29,797 nt of DNA from Pseudomonadota bacterium (GCA_023454395.1 JAEYFY010000263.1:1-29797), one strand, 5' to 3'; numbered from the stretch's first letter, positions 17,243 to 27,221 are shown. Numbers and translations are program-made. The notes: generated from the sequence alone by a model not told the origin.

Positions 17243-20200
17243 TTAACGAATGGTGTAATTAATGTGGAGAATGATATCGCTCAGTGTCAGTAACATCTCT
17301 TTTTGCTTATCTGTCGCATCAGGGAAGCTTAAAGTCAGTGTACTGGTGTCATTCACTGGTAAACCTTCAAATGGCAGATAACGATCATCATTGAAATTCA
17401 GTTGGAACTGACCACTGTCATTCATGCCATGAGAAATCGCAATTGCACTACAGCCTCGAGGTTTCACTGCACTACCGCCGTAACTCAGTACTGCTCGGAT
17501 ATTCTGATAAGCACCGGTTAATGCGGGTAATGTCACACTAATTTGTTTAACACGGCGTAATTGACCTAATTCCGCAGGATAATCTTTCTCTATCGCTAAA
17601 TCAGAGAGCTTAATCGAAGCCTGTAATTGACCGTTTTTCAGCGTAATACCATTTTCTGCCGTACCTAGCTGAGTTTTCGATTTATTAATCACATCAGCAA
17701 CTTGCTCAAAACCAAATTTATTACTACCTAAACCTTGATACACATCACCCAGCGACACAATTTTGGTGATTTCCAATACACGTTTATCTTTCTCAAGGTA
17801 GCTGTTTTCCATTTGAGTCAGGTTATGCATTAAGCTTTCACCTGCCATCAAACCAGAATAATTACCTTGCCATGCACCAGGGCGAATAAAGGTTTGTGTT
17901 TCACCTAAATCATACTGATAAGCCCATTCTGCCATACGACAACGAGATACCGTCAAATCGTAGAAAGGCTTATAAATCGCCATTAATTTACCGCGCAGCC
18001 AGTTATACAGCGCTTTATTGGTAAATTTATTTTGTAAGAAGGTTAAATGCTCTTGCGTTTGTTGTTGCTGTAATTTCACACTATCTAATTGCAGACTCAT
18101 GGCTTGCTGACGAACGGCTAATGCAGCAAGTTGAGCATCAAACTGATCTAATTCAGATTGTGCTGAATCACGTAATGAAGCCCACTCTTCACGACGACGA
18201 CGATAAGCCTCTGATTGACTTAATCGATCTGCCGCAATACGGGTTGCAGAGCCAGACAATTGTAGACCAATCGATGTAGCATTAAAGATAGCGCCTAGAC
18301 GAGAGCCACCAACAGCCATACCATAAATATTGGGTATAAGATCTGCAGCAGCGGCAGCCATATTTAACCCTTGGCTGGCGGTATTGAGCACAGAAGAACT
18401 TAAATAGAGATCCATCGCTTGTTGCTCTGCCGTACTAATATTCTGATTATATAATTTGCTATAATAATCAAGGCGTTTTTTAGTACCTAAACGCAAATCC
18501 TGTAATGCTTTTTTGCTATATTCAAATTCTTCCAGAGCTTTCTGCTGATATTTAATATTTTGCAGAATAATTTCGCTACCTTGTGTGGCAAATAATTCAG
18601 CTAATGCTTGAGCATCTTGACGTTCAGTTATGCTAAATAATGAGTTACCAAACTGCATTAATTCACTTACTGCCGATTTTGCACTGGTCAAAATAGTAGG
18701 GAAACGCTGAACGGGAACCATCACTTTTGGCAATACACCGTTCTCTTGTGATTGATTCACTGCTGTATTTTGCAACATTTTAGGATCTACTGGCGTTGCA
18801 TACATTGGCAACGACAGTGGTTGCCCATCAATCGATAAATTGTGACGTAAATTAAATAAACGCGCTTTTAACGTATTGTGATATTGCGCTAACTTCTCAT
18901 TAATTTGTGGCAAAAACAGCGATGTTAATGAATTTGCTGTCCGCGGTGATGCCGCTTCTTCGCTTTCTTCATTGATAGCGCGTGTTGGCTGTTCTGTTTT
19001 TGATGCCGCATCGGTTAATTTAGGTGCTGACCAAACGTTATTGCCTAATAACTCAGTTTCATCGCCCAATAATTTCAGCGCCTGCATATACCACATTTTA
19101 GCTTCATTTAAAGTATCACGCTCCAATAGGCGATAAGCGCTGTCGCCCCGCGCCACAAAAATATCAAGGCACTTCATAAAGGTAGCCAATTTATAATGCA
19201 TAGGATCAGTTTGCGCGACTGCATCAGGATCAGTTGAATCCAGTTGATCCTTGTCCCAAGCTGTATCGGCTAATAATGGCTGTGAATTCCAAACACGATG
19301 AGAATAAGTATCGCTATCAATATAACCATTTGGATTAAATACATAACGCAGCCAACGGCTAGCTTCATCGTAATTTTGCCCTTCTAACATCACATTGGCT
19401 AACATCATCGGGGTATAATAGAACAGTTCCCAAAAGTAGAGAGCATTAGCACCATTAAAATCCATCGGTACATCAGCGCCTTTTTCCAAAGCAGGTTCTG
19501 GCAGTCTCTGAGAACTTAACGTTAAAATAGCATCAATTCCGTTATTCGCACGTTTGACTAATTGGCGTGCAAATAATGTATTTAAACGCACTAACACAAG
19601 TTCATTTTCTACTGTCATTGAAATATATTGAGCATACTTTTTATTTGTTTTTAGGCTAATAACACTCTCATTTATATGTTCTAATTCACTGACTTTAAAG
19701 CAACATTGACTTTCAGAAATAACTTTTTGGTTTTTATTAACCGCTGTTACATTTACAGTTAATATAAACTCACCATTGTCATTAAATTCACTCTGAGGCA
19801 CATCAAGCTTAAGCTCTTTATTTTTACTATTAAAGCTGTTACTACCTTCAATTAAAGAAGTATTCGCGTTAGACCATTGTTCAAGAGAGTAGGTCACTTG
19901 GTGATCTGGGCTAGAAGATAATGTTATCTTAATATCATTAACTATTTCTTTATCGCTATAGGAAACTTTATTTAACTTATTAATAGTTAATGGGTAAGAT
20001 ATTTGTTTCCCATATGCTCCCATAAGCAATTGACTCGTTATTCCCCCTGAAATATAAAAATGAAATCTTGGTTTTTCTTTATTTAGATAATCTTGTAACA
20101 AGAAATTTCCTAATTCATTAGAAAGCGTAAAGGCAACATTATTTTTCGAGGTGTATCTTAATAACCCATTTGACTGTTTAGTGAAGAACGACAGCTCTAC

Positions 20201-23200
20201 GTTATAATCTCCTCCATTATTAATATCTGAACCTTTAATTACCGCGCCTTTAGCATTGTCATAAATAAAAAAGTAAACTGTATTTAGTTTAATATCAAAA
20301 CCCAAATAATAACTATAATCCGTTGTTTCATTATAAGAAAAGGTTGTCAACTTACCAATACTGCCTGAAGTATAAACAATATCCTCTAATACAGCGCCAT
20401 CTTTTAATAAACTTTTAAAAATGTCTTTAATAGGTGCGGGAGCAAGATGCCCATAATCGATATTACAGTTAATAAAAGCAGAAAGATAACAAGATAATGT
20501 TTCATTTTTAGACTCTACATTTACGCCATTAATTAGACTTCCTGAGAGAGAAACATTTTGAGAATCAGTTGTTTTTATATCATCGATAGGATCATGAGAT
20601 ATTGAGTAAGCTAATTCACCTCTTAATAAAAAACTATTATTAATATTCTTAGTAAGTTCTTCACCAGCTATATCAAATTCAGACTTCACATTAATATAAA
20701 TGTTTTTTGCATGTTCCTTATTTGAGTCTGAGATATTAAAAAATACCATTTCATTATTAATAGAATAAACTTGATACTCCTTATTTTCATCTTTATAACT
20801 ATCACTGGTGATATAAGTTAAAAAATATAATTTATCAATTTCTTGGTCGTAGCTTAAATGAAAATTACCTTTTTTATTATCCATAATATTATCAGACAAT
20901 TGGAAATTAACAGATGTGCTCCAAGTACCATCATAACGGATATGTGATAAATTCAAACTATAGCTTGTCTGCTTAGAAATTGCTGTAGATGTATTTTTTT
21001 CTTTATTTTCAGGCTCTTTATTTTCAATTTCTTTCTGTTCAATCCAAGCAACATATAATCGATTATTAAAAATAACAGGACGAATTAAATTATTGTAAGG
21101 GTTAGCACCATTCTCAATTTTAGTCCACTCTGTCCAAGCATTTGCTGCCATGACGCCTTTTTTGATTTTACTATGATCCGCACTACGCCAATAATAACTG
21201 GCTTTTTCTGACGCATTACAACCAATAAAATAAGTGTATCCCTCTTTTAATGTCACACCATCATGATAACCACTAATCACTTCTAAATTAGCAATTTGCT
21301 CAAAAGACGTTAAATATGTTTTAAATGCATCATCAATAGTATCACTATTAATACTATTTTGACTGATCGTCTGTAATAACGTATCCATCATTTTAGTTTG
21401 ACCAATACGTACTGTAGGATCAACATAGTTTTCAGGATAATATGCTAATAAAGAGATACCACTCCAAGTGCTATAACGCTTATTGTATTTATCCCAATCT
21501 CTGAAAAATTGACGAGAAGCAACAGGTGTATTAGTGTTTTTTTCATTCAACGATAAAAATTCATTAATATATAACTGTATGCTTGCAATAGCTTGCTCTA
21601 TCTTTGTGGTTTTTATTTCAGATGAAACTTTATTGTCAATTAATAAATAATTATAAATATCATCGCTATTTAATAAGTTTAATTCACTAAATTGATGAAT
21701 ATAAAACGCACTGAATACAACACTTTCTTTTTCATCCATTTTATCTTTTAGCAAAGTAACTTGTTTAGCATTTAACCCACTTTGTAAAAATTTACTAATT
21801 CTATCCCAATTTAAGTAGTTTTCTTCTTTATTCTCGCTTGTAGAAAATTTTAATTGAGTTAATAGACTAAAATTATTTGGTGTGATATTAAATGTTTTAA
21901 CCATATCAATATAGCTAGAGATTTCTTTGATATTATCAAATTTAATTTCATCACCCAGTTTTAATAAAGAGATAATTTGCTCAATTACCGCATCAGAGAC
22001 TCCATATGCCTTTGATAAAATTGAAACCGTTCCATAACCTCTAAAAAGGTTAATTAGCTCATCTTTATTATTTATTTTATCTAAATAGAAACGATGGAAT
22101 TCAGATATATCTTTTATTGATTCGATATTAGGAAGGACAGATTTATAATTAAGTAAACGTTTTTCTCCCAATATATATATTTCGTTTTCATTTAATCCTA
22201 ACTTAGTAAATATAGAAATTATTTGACACAACATTTGTATATAAGTAACAAGGTTATTTTTGTCATCCAATGTTTTATCATCCTTGTTTACCAAGTTTTT
22301 AAAATCATCAATAGATAAGTTTAATGTCCCATTACTATCGAGATATTTCCATACAGCATTGGCAACACTTAAAGAAGGAAAGGATAAATGATAACCTAGT
22401 ATAGGCAAATAGCACGGAATAATTTCCCGTTCAGTTAATTCATTATCATCAGAAAACTTAACATTCATTAGCTCTTCAATAATGTTTTTCATTTCATTTG
22501 TATAAGACAAATCATATTTCTTCGCTGTCATTAAATATAGCTCTGAAATACTCAATTTATACTCTTTAATAAACTTGCAATAATTATCTATTGTATAAAT
22601 TAAATTACCTGCATCATCTGATAAAGATTGTTTATTAATAGGTTTATTGAAAGGCTCAGGTAACATATCAAGTAATAAAGAAAGAGAATAAATATCTAGA
22701 TCATGTACCGTTGCTAATAAATACACTCGATATAAAAGTGATATATTTTCTATAGAACAAGTAAATTCAGTTGACTTGCCAAAAGCTAATTTCCACATAG
22801 CAACAATGCCAATATCATCGACATGAAATGCGCGTTTTAAGGTATTAATACGCATAATGTCATCTGGAGATGATGAATTAAAATCAAGTGCTTTATTATC
22901 TGCAATAAATTTATTTTCACCTAATGGAGGGGAATTAAATAAAACATCAAATAGCGATGAAGAGTTATTTAATGTGTATTGATTAATATTAGCACCATTA
23001 AGTACTATAGATTGCTCAACATTAATATTGTATTTCTCCATAATATATTGCACATGAAGAATAGAACGGATAACCTCAGAATCAATATTATTATTATTAT
23101 TTTTTGTTTTAATTAAAATAATTAGATTATCAAAAGAGATCCCCGTTGCTTTATGCAAGCGAATAATCTTATTTAAGATCAACATATCTTTTGAAGATAA

Positions 23201-24109
23201 CTCATCATTTAATTTAAGTGTATTAAGTAAGAGTGATATTTCTTCTTCTGCAATAGAATAATATTCTGATAGGAATTTTAAATTATTTTTTAAACTGATA
23301 TCCTTATTTCCGAAGTTTTTCTCTACTAGCTCATCAATTTTATCGTCAGAGATTACTTCTGTTAAAATAGCATATAATTCAGGAGAGATAGATGAACTAA
23401 TCGTTGAGATCCATTCTGTATCTAAAATATCTAGATGATCTTTAGCTTTTACCAATTTATCAACCAAGCCATCACGTAATAATAATGTTTTTCGAATAGT
23501 TTCATAAGGTCGATGATAAGGATTTTCACCCATTACGCGGGTTGTTGCTAGCTCTTGAAATAGATCTTTACCACTACCTAATTTACTCTGCAATGCTGTG
23601 GTTAAAATTTGATTTGATAAAGAGAGGGTAGAAACTTCTTTATCCATATTATCTTGAGATAACACTAATTGCGCTAAATCAGGGCGACGTTTATCTAAGT
23701 GATAAATTGAATTTTCTGCATCTAAGGCTTTTGCTTCACGATAAAGCTCGGTTAAATAACCAGCCGGTGAAAACATAGAAGCAACCGATTTAGAATCAAC
23801 ATAATGGTTGTCTCGATTTGGGAGCCAATCACCTAATGCACGGCTTTGTGCGGATTGTTGTTGAACACCTAACGTCACGGCATTTTGCACTTGTGGGTTA
23901 TTACGTGCTAAATAATGAGCTTCATTAAGCTTATTAATTTTTGTTGCTTCTTGTGCGTGTGTATATAATATTTTTGCCTCATGCCAACTTAATTTCTCTT
24001 CGCTTAATGCACGAATTTCATGAAGTGACAATGGTGCTAATTCTTTTAATGTAATCACTTCTGAAGTAGAAGAGTTCATTTTCGTTAAAAGTGTATTAAT
24101 GTTTTTCAT
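17243..24109 (-). CDS. tcdA: TcA toxin component (TcdA family pore and receptor-binding subunit)
   Basis: This 2288-residue protein is slightly shorter than Photorhabdus TcdA1 (about 2516). The N-terminal VRP1-type region carries FSPAGYLTELYREAK near 112-126 and the alpha-helical shell. The middle, about 180-1500, is Asn/Lys/Ile/Ser-rich and holds the remaining shell, neuraminidase-like and receptor-binding domains, the least conserved parts in the family. The C-terminal 780 residues are conserved: the linker region near 1700, the pore-forming helices with GLNMAAAAADLIPNIYGMA at about 1914-1932, a long Gln-rich coiled coil, and the TcB-binding end. Five such subunits make the syringe-like channel. 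AGGA lies 9 bases before the ATG. It is first in the Tc operon and divergent from the LysR gene. The AT-rich middle differs in base use from both ends. Confidence 0.94.
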   Translation of the reverse strand: MKNINTLLTKMNSSTSEVITLKELAPLSLHEIRALSEEKLSWHEAKILYTHAQEATKINKLNEAHYLARNNPQVQNAVTLGVQQQSAQSRALGDWLPNRDNHYVDSKSVASMFSPAGYLTELYREAKALDAENSIYHLDKRRPDLAQLVLSQDNMDKEVSTLSLSNQILTTALQSKLGSGKDLFQELATTRVMGENPYHRPYETIRKTLLLRDGLVDKLVKAKDHLDILDTEWISTISSSISPELYAILTEVISDDKIDELVEKNFGNKDISLKNNLKFLSEYYSIAEEEISLLLNTLKLNDELSSKDMLILNKIIRLHKATGISFDNLIILIKTKNNNNNIDSEVIRSILHVQYIMEKYNINVEQSIVLNGANINQYTLNNSSSLFDVLFNSPPLGENKFIADNKALDFNSSSPDDIMRINTLKRAFHVDDIGIVAMWKLAFGKSTEFTCSIENISLLYRVYLLATVHDLDIYSLSLLLDMLPEPFNKPINKQSLSDDAGNLIYTIDNYCKFIKEYKLSISELYLMTAKKYDLSYTNEMKNIIEELMNVKFSDDNELTEREIIPCYLPILGYHLSFPSLSVANAVWKYLDSNGTLNLSIDDFKNLVNKDDKTLDDKNNLVTYIQMLCQIISIFTKLGLNENEIYILGEKRLLNYKSVLPNIESIKDISEFHRFYLDKINNKDELINLFRGYGTVSILSKAYGVSDAVIEQIISLLKLGDEIKFDNIKEISSYIDMVKTFNITPNNFSLLTQLKFSTSENKEENYLNWDRISKFLQSGLNAKQVTLLKDKMDEKESVVFSAFYIHQFSELNLLNSDDIYNYLLIDNKVSSEIKTTKIEQAIASIQLYINEFLSLNEKNTNTPVASRQFFRDWDKYNKRYSTWSGISLLAYYPENYVDPTVRIGQTKMMDTLLQTISQNSINSDTIDDAFKTYLTSFEQIANLEVISGYHDGVTLKEGYTYFIGCNASEKASYYWRSADHSKIKKGVMAANAWTEWTKIENGANPYNNLIRPVIFNNRLYVAWIEQKEIENKEPENKEKNTSTAISKQTSYSLNLSHIRYDGTWSTSVNFQLSDNIMDNKKGNFHLSYDQEIDKLYFLTYITSDSYKDENKEYQVYSINNEMVFFNISDSNKEHAKNIYINVKSEFDIAGEELTKNINNSFLLRGELAYSISHDPIDDIKTTDSQNVSLSGSLINGVNVESKNETLSCYLSAFINCNIDYGHLAPAPIKDIFKSLLKDGAVLEDIVYTSGSIGKLTTFSYNETTDYSYYLGFDIKLNTVYFFIYDNAKGAVIKGSDINNGGDYNVELSFFTKQSNGLLRYTSKNNVAFTLSNELGNFLLQDYLNKEKPRFHFYISGGITSQLLMGAYGKQISYPLTINKLNKVSYSDKEIVNDIKITLSSSPDHQVTYSLEQWSNANTSLIEGSNSFNSKNKELKLDVPQSEFNDNGEFILTVNVTAVNKNQKVISESQCCFKVSELEHINESVISLKTNKKYAQYISMTVENELVLVRLNTLFARQLVKRANNGIDAILTLSSQRLPEPALEKGADVPMDFNGANALYFWELFYYTPMMLANVMLEGQNYDEASRWLRYVFNPNGYIDSDTYSHRVWNSQPLLADTAWDKDQLDSTDPDAVAQTDPMHYKLATFMKCLDIFVARGDSAYRLLERDTLNEAKMWYMQALKLLGDETELLGNNVWSAPKLTDAASKTEQPTRAINEESEEAASPRTANSLTSLFLPQINEKLAQYHNTLKARLFNLRHNLSIDGQPLSLPMYATPVDPKMLQNTAVNQSQENGVLPKVMVPVQRFPTILTSAKSAVSELMQFGNSLFSITERQDAQALAELFATQGSEIILQNIKYQQKALEEFEYSKKALQDLRLGTKKRLDYYSKLYNQNISTAEQQAMDLYLSSSVLNTASQGLNMAAAAADLIPNIYGMAVGGSRLGAIFNATSIGLQLSGSATRIAADRLSQSEAYRRRREEWASLRDSAQSELDQFDAQLAALAVRQQAMSLQLDSVKLQQQQTQEHLTFLQNKFTNKALYNWLRGKLMAIYKPFYDLTVSRCRMAEWAYQYDLGETQTFIRPGAWQGNYSGLMAGESLMHNLTQMENSYLEKDKRVLEITKIVSLGDVYQGLGSNKFGFEQVADVINKSKTQLGTAENGITLKNGQLQASIKLSDLAIEKDYPAELGQLRRVKQISVTLPALTGAYQNIRAVLSYGGSAVKPRGCSAIAISHGMNDSGQFQLNFNDDRYLPFEGLPVNDTSTLTLSFPDATDKQKEMLLTLSDIILHINYTIR

Positions 24110-24533
24110 TAAATATTTTCCTAATATAAGTTAATTTAAAATTAAGAGAATGGAATCGTCGTTTCATCTCGAAAATTAAAATATCAAGAAAATAAAAATT
24201 GAAAATTGAATTTTTTATAACCTGTTATTGAGTTTTTTTATTCTTTGTCGGCTAAATGCGATTCTAAATAAGAAAAAAAAACAAGAAAAGAGATGTAAAT
24301 AACAAACAAAATATGGCAGCATAATACAATCAATCATTTGATTTTATTTTTATCAAAAACATTCTGATTTATTATCAATATTAGTCGGTAATGTTATTTT
24401 TTAAATTATTCGTTATGCTTTTTTTATTTTTAGTCGCGCTAAAATAATTATTGATAAATATCAATATAAAAATTTCATTCAAGAGGATTATTCATTTTAA
24501 ATATATATACAAATAAATATGGAGAACGTCTGC
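24110..24533. other. Divergent regulatory gap between tcA and the LysR-type gene
   Basis: This very AT-rich gap carries no gene. It must hold promoters for the 15-kb Tc operon (leftward) and the regulator (rightward). Seen: an exact FNR-type box at 24451-24464, and an inverted repeat TTTGAT (24337-24342) / ATCAAA (24352-24357). The composition would suit H-NS silencing, which is inference. The -10/-35 elements are ambiguous, so I call none. Confidence 0.65.
24451..24464. promoter_or_regulatory. Exact-consensus FNR-type box (also a T-N11-A LysR motif)
   Basis: TTGATAAATATCAA matches TTGAT-N4-ATCAA at all ten defined positions. One base each side extends the symmetry (ATTGATA-AA-TATCAAT, 24450-24465). 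It is about 70 bases upstream of the LysR start and about 340 from the tcA start. The same bases fit the loose T-N11-A LysR-box rule, so the site could serve autoregulation instead. Confidence 0.5.
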
Positions 24534-25406
24534 ATGTTTTTCTCACGAAAAATAAATCAGTTCTTTGCCGTTGCGACTTGTCAAAGCCTAGTAAAAGCAG
24601 CGGAACAAATCAATGTTACCCCATCTGCACTGCGCCACGGTATTAATGAACTCGAAAACCAAATTGGTAAGTCTCTAATTAAACGCTCCAAAAGCGGCAT
24701 GGATCTTACCCCTGCGGGAAAAACACTTTATGAACGTTTATATCCCTATTATGAAAAAATTAGAAAAATTGAAAATCAGATACTGACCTCAAATGAGGAT
24801 AAAATCTCACTCTCCATTAAATTGGATGGTCTTTATTACCCTGATTTAAAAACAAAATTGTTAGAGATCCGACAAAAAAATAATCAATACAGTCTGTCTT
24901 TAGAAGACGGTTATATCGATGATATTAAAGAGGAACTTTTTGATAAAGAGTTTGATCTTGTGATTTCTTCTCTTGAGTTTGACTATCCACAAAAAAATAT
25001 CAACGCAATCAATTTATGCACACAAAAAGTCGGCTTATTAGTAAATAAGAAGCTCTTTGAACAATATCCCAATACCAAAACATTTTTTGCCAAAGAAACC
25101 TTGATACAAAGAAACAGCACTTTACAAAACCCAATATTCTCAACGATTTTGAGTAAGCTAAAAAATCAAGGTTATCAATACCATACTTTAGGTTTAACAG
25201 AAATGGCGGATGTTTTGCACTGCGTTGATGAGGGGGCGGGTTACTGCTTTATGCCTGAAAATATTCATTATATTTCAACCATTACAAACGATGAAGTGCA
25301 GTTTATTCGTTCTCCTTTTCCTTTTGATATTTTCTTACATCAAAAAGTCTATTTTAAAAAAGAGAATAATAAGAAATTAGCCGATATCGCAATGACACTA
25401 CGTTAA
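24534..25406 (+). CDS. LysR-family transcriptional regulator, probable Tc operon regulator
   Basis: This 290-residue protein has the usual LysR length. The N-terminal winged helix-turn-helix is clear: SLVKAAEQINVTPSALRHGI at 18-37, then ELENQIGKSLIKR and LTPAGKTLYE. The rest is the periplasmic-binding-like effector domain, whose ligand cannot be guessed. The ATG at 24534 has GGAG 9 bases upstream. An ATG at 24519 would add five residues without a ribosome binding site. It is divergent from tcA, like the LysR genes of Yersinia Tc islands (tcaR), so control of the toxin is inferred. The recognition helix reads SALRHGINEL where many relatives have S-x-x-S-x-x-I-x-x-L. Confidence 0.9.
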   Translation: MFFSRKINQFFAVATCQSLVKAAEQINVTPSALRHGINELENQIGKSLIKRSKSGMDLTPAGKTLYERLYPYYEKIRKIENQILTSNEDKISLSIKLDGLYYPDLKTKLLEIRQKNNQYSLSLEDGYIDDIKEELFDKEFDLVISSLEFDYPQKNINAINLCTQKVGLLVNKKLFEQYPNTKTFFAKETLIQRNSTLQNPIFSTILSKLKNQGYQYHTLGLTEMADVLHCVDEGAGYCFMPENIHYISTITNDEVQFIRSPFPFDIFLHQKVYFKKENNKKLADIAMTLR

Positions 25407-25410
25407 TGAC

Positions 25411-25872
25411 TTAAAACAGCGCATTAATCGTGTCAGAGGTAAACCCTCGGTATTGTAGATAACGAATGTGTTTCGCTTTCTCTTTAAAATCTTTGGGTTT
25501 ACCACCACCAAATTTTTTTTCATGAACCTCTTGGCAAAGGGTATACCAGTCAGTTTCATCTTCTTCGAAGAGGCGTTCAATAATTTCACCAGGAAAACCT
25601 TTTACGCGTAATTCTTGACGAATACGCAAAGGACCATAAGATTTGTTTAAATAACTGCGAAAGAAAGCATAAACAGTACGATTATCATCAAGATAATGAT
25701 TTTCTAATAAATGTTCCATCACTTGAGGTAAGCATGTTTCATCAGTGACGGTTTGTGCTTCTCGATCACTTTCTCTTATTCTTCGCGCTAGGCGACGTTG
25801 AAGCTCTACAGTGCCGTAATCACGGCGAGAGAGCATAAAAATAGCGTACTGATAAAGCTCTTGATAGGTCAT
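25411..25872 (-). CDS. recX: RecX-family regulatory protein
   Basis: This 153-residue protein shows the three-helix tandem repeats of RecX, which binds and inhibits RecA filaments. Visible family blocks: AIFMLSRRDYGTVELQRRL (10-28), HLLENHYLDDNRTVYAFFRSY, KSYGPLRIRQELRVKG and YLQYRGFTSDTI near the C terminus. E. coli RecX is 166 residues. The ATG has AAGGA 5 bases upstream. recA is not in this window, so this is a RecX encoded away from recA, or a paralogue. Its stop lies four bases beyond the LysR stop in convergent orientation, with no terminator between. Confidence 0.82.
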   Translation of the reverse strand: MTYQELYQYAIFMLSRRDYGTVELQRRLARRIRESDREAQTVTDETCLPQVMEHLLENHYLDDNRTVYAFFRSYLNKSYGPLRIRQELRVKGFPGEIIERLFEEDETDWYTLCQEVHEKKFGGGKPKDFKEKAKHIRYLQYRGFTSDTINALF

Positions 25873-26234
25873 AACGTTCCTTTATTAAAAATAATCCGTC
25901 TGAAGCGACCATTATCATAACTGTTTATCACACGAATATCTTATTCCGATGTTTATTTAGTCAATAAAAAGAAAAATTACAGAATTAGAATAATAAGAAG
26001 AAACGTTATCATTCTTCTTTATAAAAAGATCTTCTACTTTTATTAAGATTAACTTAGAAAATATCGCGTTTTTTCCTTAATAAACCCTTAATAATCCTAT
26101 GATAACGCTAAATATAAGCATCTCTTACTGTATATCGCACTTATAGCTGGTGACCATTAATAAGAAAAAGATTAAAATTTCTGGCTATTCTTTTACTTAC
26201 TACTTTCTTTTTAAACATTTTCTGTGGGTTATGT
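25873..26234. other. Divergent gap between recX and the envelope operon
   Basis: No gene is seen. The gap should hold promoters for recX (leftward) and the three-gene envelope operon (rightward). An 8-bp inverted repeat AAGAAGAA (25995-26002) / TTCTTCTT (26012-26019) with a 9-base spacer is the only clear structure. It is AT-rich, without a convincing -35/-10 pair. Confidence 0.55.
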
Positions 26235-27221
26235 ATGAACTTTTCCAATTTAAATAAGGTGGTGTTAACTGCCTCTCTTCTTGCTACTGGCTTTTCTTAT
26301 GCTGATAGCGATCGCCCTCTGCTCTCTTTAAGTGTGAGCCAATCCGGCGGTACTGCCTTAAATAGCGAAGGTTCGTTAGATACTCGCACCCCAGCAAGCC
26401 AATCTCGCGTTTTACCTATTTGGGGCGATGAAGCCCGCGCCCGTGGTTATGATTTACCAGAGCCTTTCGGTGCCAGCTACAGCTATATGAATCTACGCCA
26501 AGATATCATCGTAGATAAAATTGGTTTTATCATGCCTAAAAATCCAGAAACAGCAGACGCGTTAAAAATAGATGCAGGTCATACGCGTGAAAAAAGTGAA
26601 ACCCATATGCTAAAACTCGATAGCTGGGTATTCCCTTTTATGAATGTCTATGGGCTATATGGTCGAACTAAAGGTACATCAAAAACAACCCTGAATAGCG
26701 GTAGTTTTGGTGGTATTCCTTTACCGTTTATAGAAGGCATGCCTTTTGACCTTGATTTTAAAGGTGATACTTATGGTGGTGGTTTTACTTTGGCGGGAGG
26801 ATATAACCAATATTTCGCTACTTTCGATTTAAACTACACCAAAACCAACCTTGATATTTTAGATGGTGATATTAAAGCATTAGTGATTTCACCGCGTGTG
26901 GGTTATGAATTTGTTTTTTCTCCTCTCATTTCTGGTCAAGGTAATACTAAATTACAAGTGTGGACAGGTGCAATGTACCAAGATATTACCCAACGTTTTA
27001 AAGGGGATATTAATAAGTTAAACCTTCCACCAGCATTTGCAGGCTTAATCCAAGCATTAGATGATCCTGGCATGAAATTCGATGTTGAACAGCATCTTGC
27101 CCATAAATGGAGCCAAACAGTAGGTGCGCGTTTAGAAGTCACACGTAATTTTAATGTGATCACAGAACTTGGTTTCAACAACCGTAATAGCTTCTTTGTT
27201 TCTGGTGAGTTCCGTTTTTAA
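26235..27221 (+). CDS. Outer-membrane beta-barrel protein, family not recognised
   Basis: This 328-residue protein has a signal peptide ending near SYA-DS (residue 23/24). Many alternating amphipathic strands follow, and the C terminus is the barrel signature VSGEFRF with terminal Phe. Gly/aromatic-rich strands such as GGGFTLAGGYNQYF and INVYGLYGR-like segments support a barrel of perhaps 10-12 strands. The first part (about 30-80) is polar and may be periplasmic. The ribosome binding site is weak (GTGGG). The stop overlaps the next start as TAATG, indicating translational coupling. I do not recognise a named family or function. Confidence 0.75.
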   Translation: MNFSNLNKVVLTASLLATGFSYADSDRPLLSLSVSQSGGTALNSEGSLDTRTPASQSRVLPIWGDEARARGYDLPEPFGASYSYMNLRQDIIVDKIGFIMPKNPETADALKIDAGHTREKSETHMLKLDSWVFPFMNVYGLYGRTKGTSKTTLNSGSFGGIPLPFIEGMPFDLDFKGDTYGGGFTLAGGYNQYFATFDLNYTKTNLDILDGDIKALVISPRVGYEFVFSPLISGQGNTKLQVWTGAMYQDITQRFKGDINKLNLPPAFAGLIQALDDPGMKFDVEQHLAHKWSQTVGARLEVTRNFNVITELGFNNRNSFFVSGEFRF

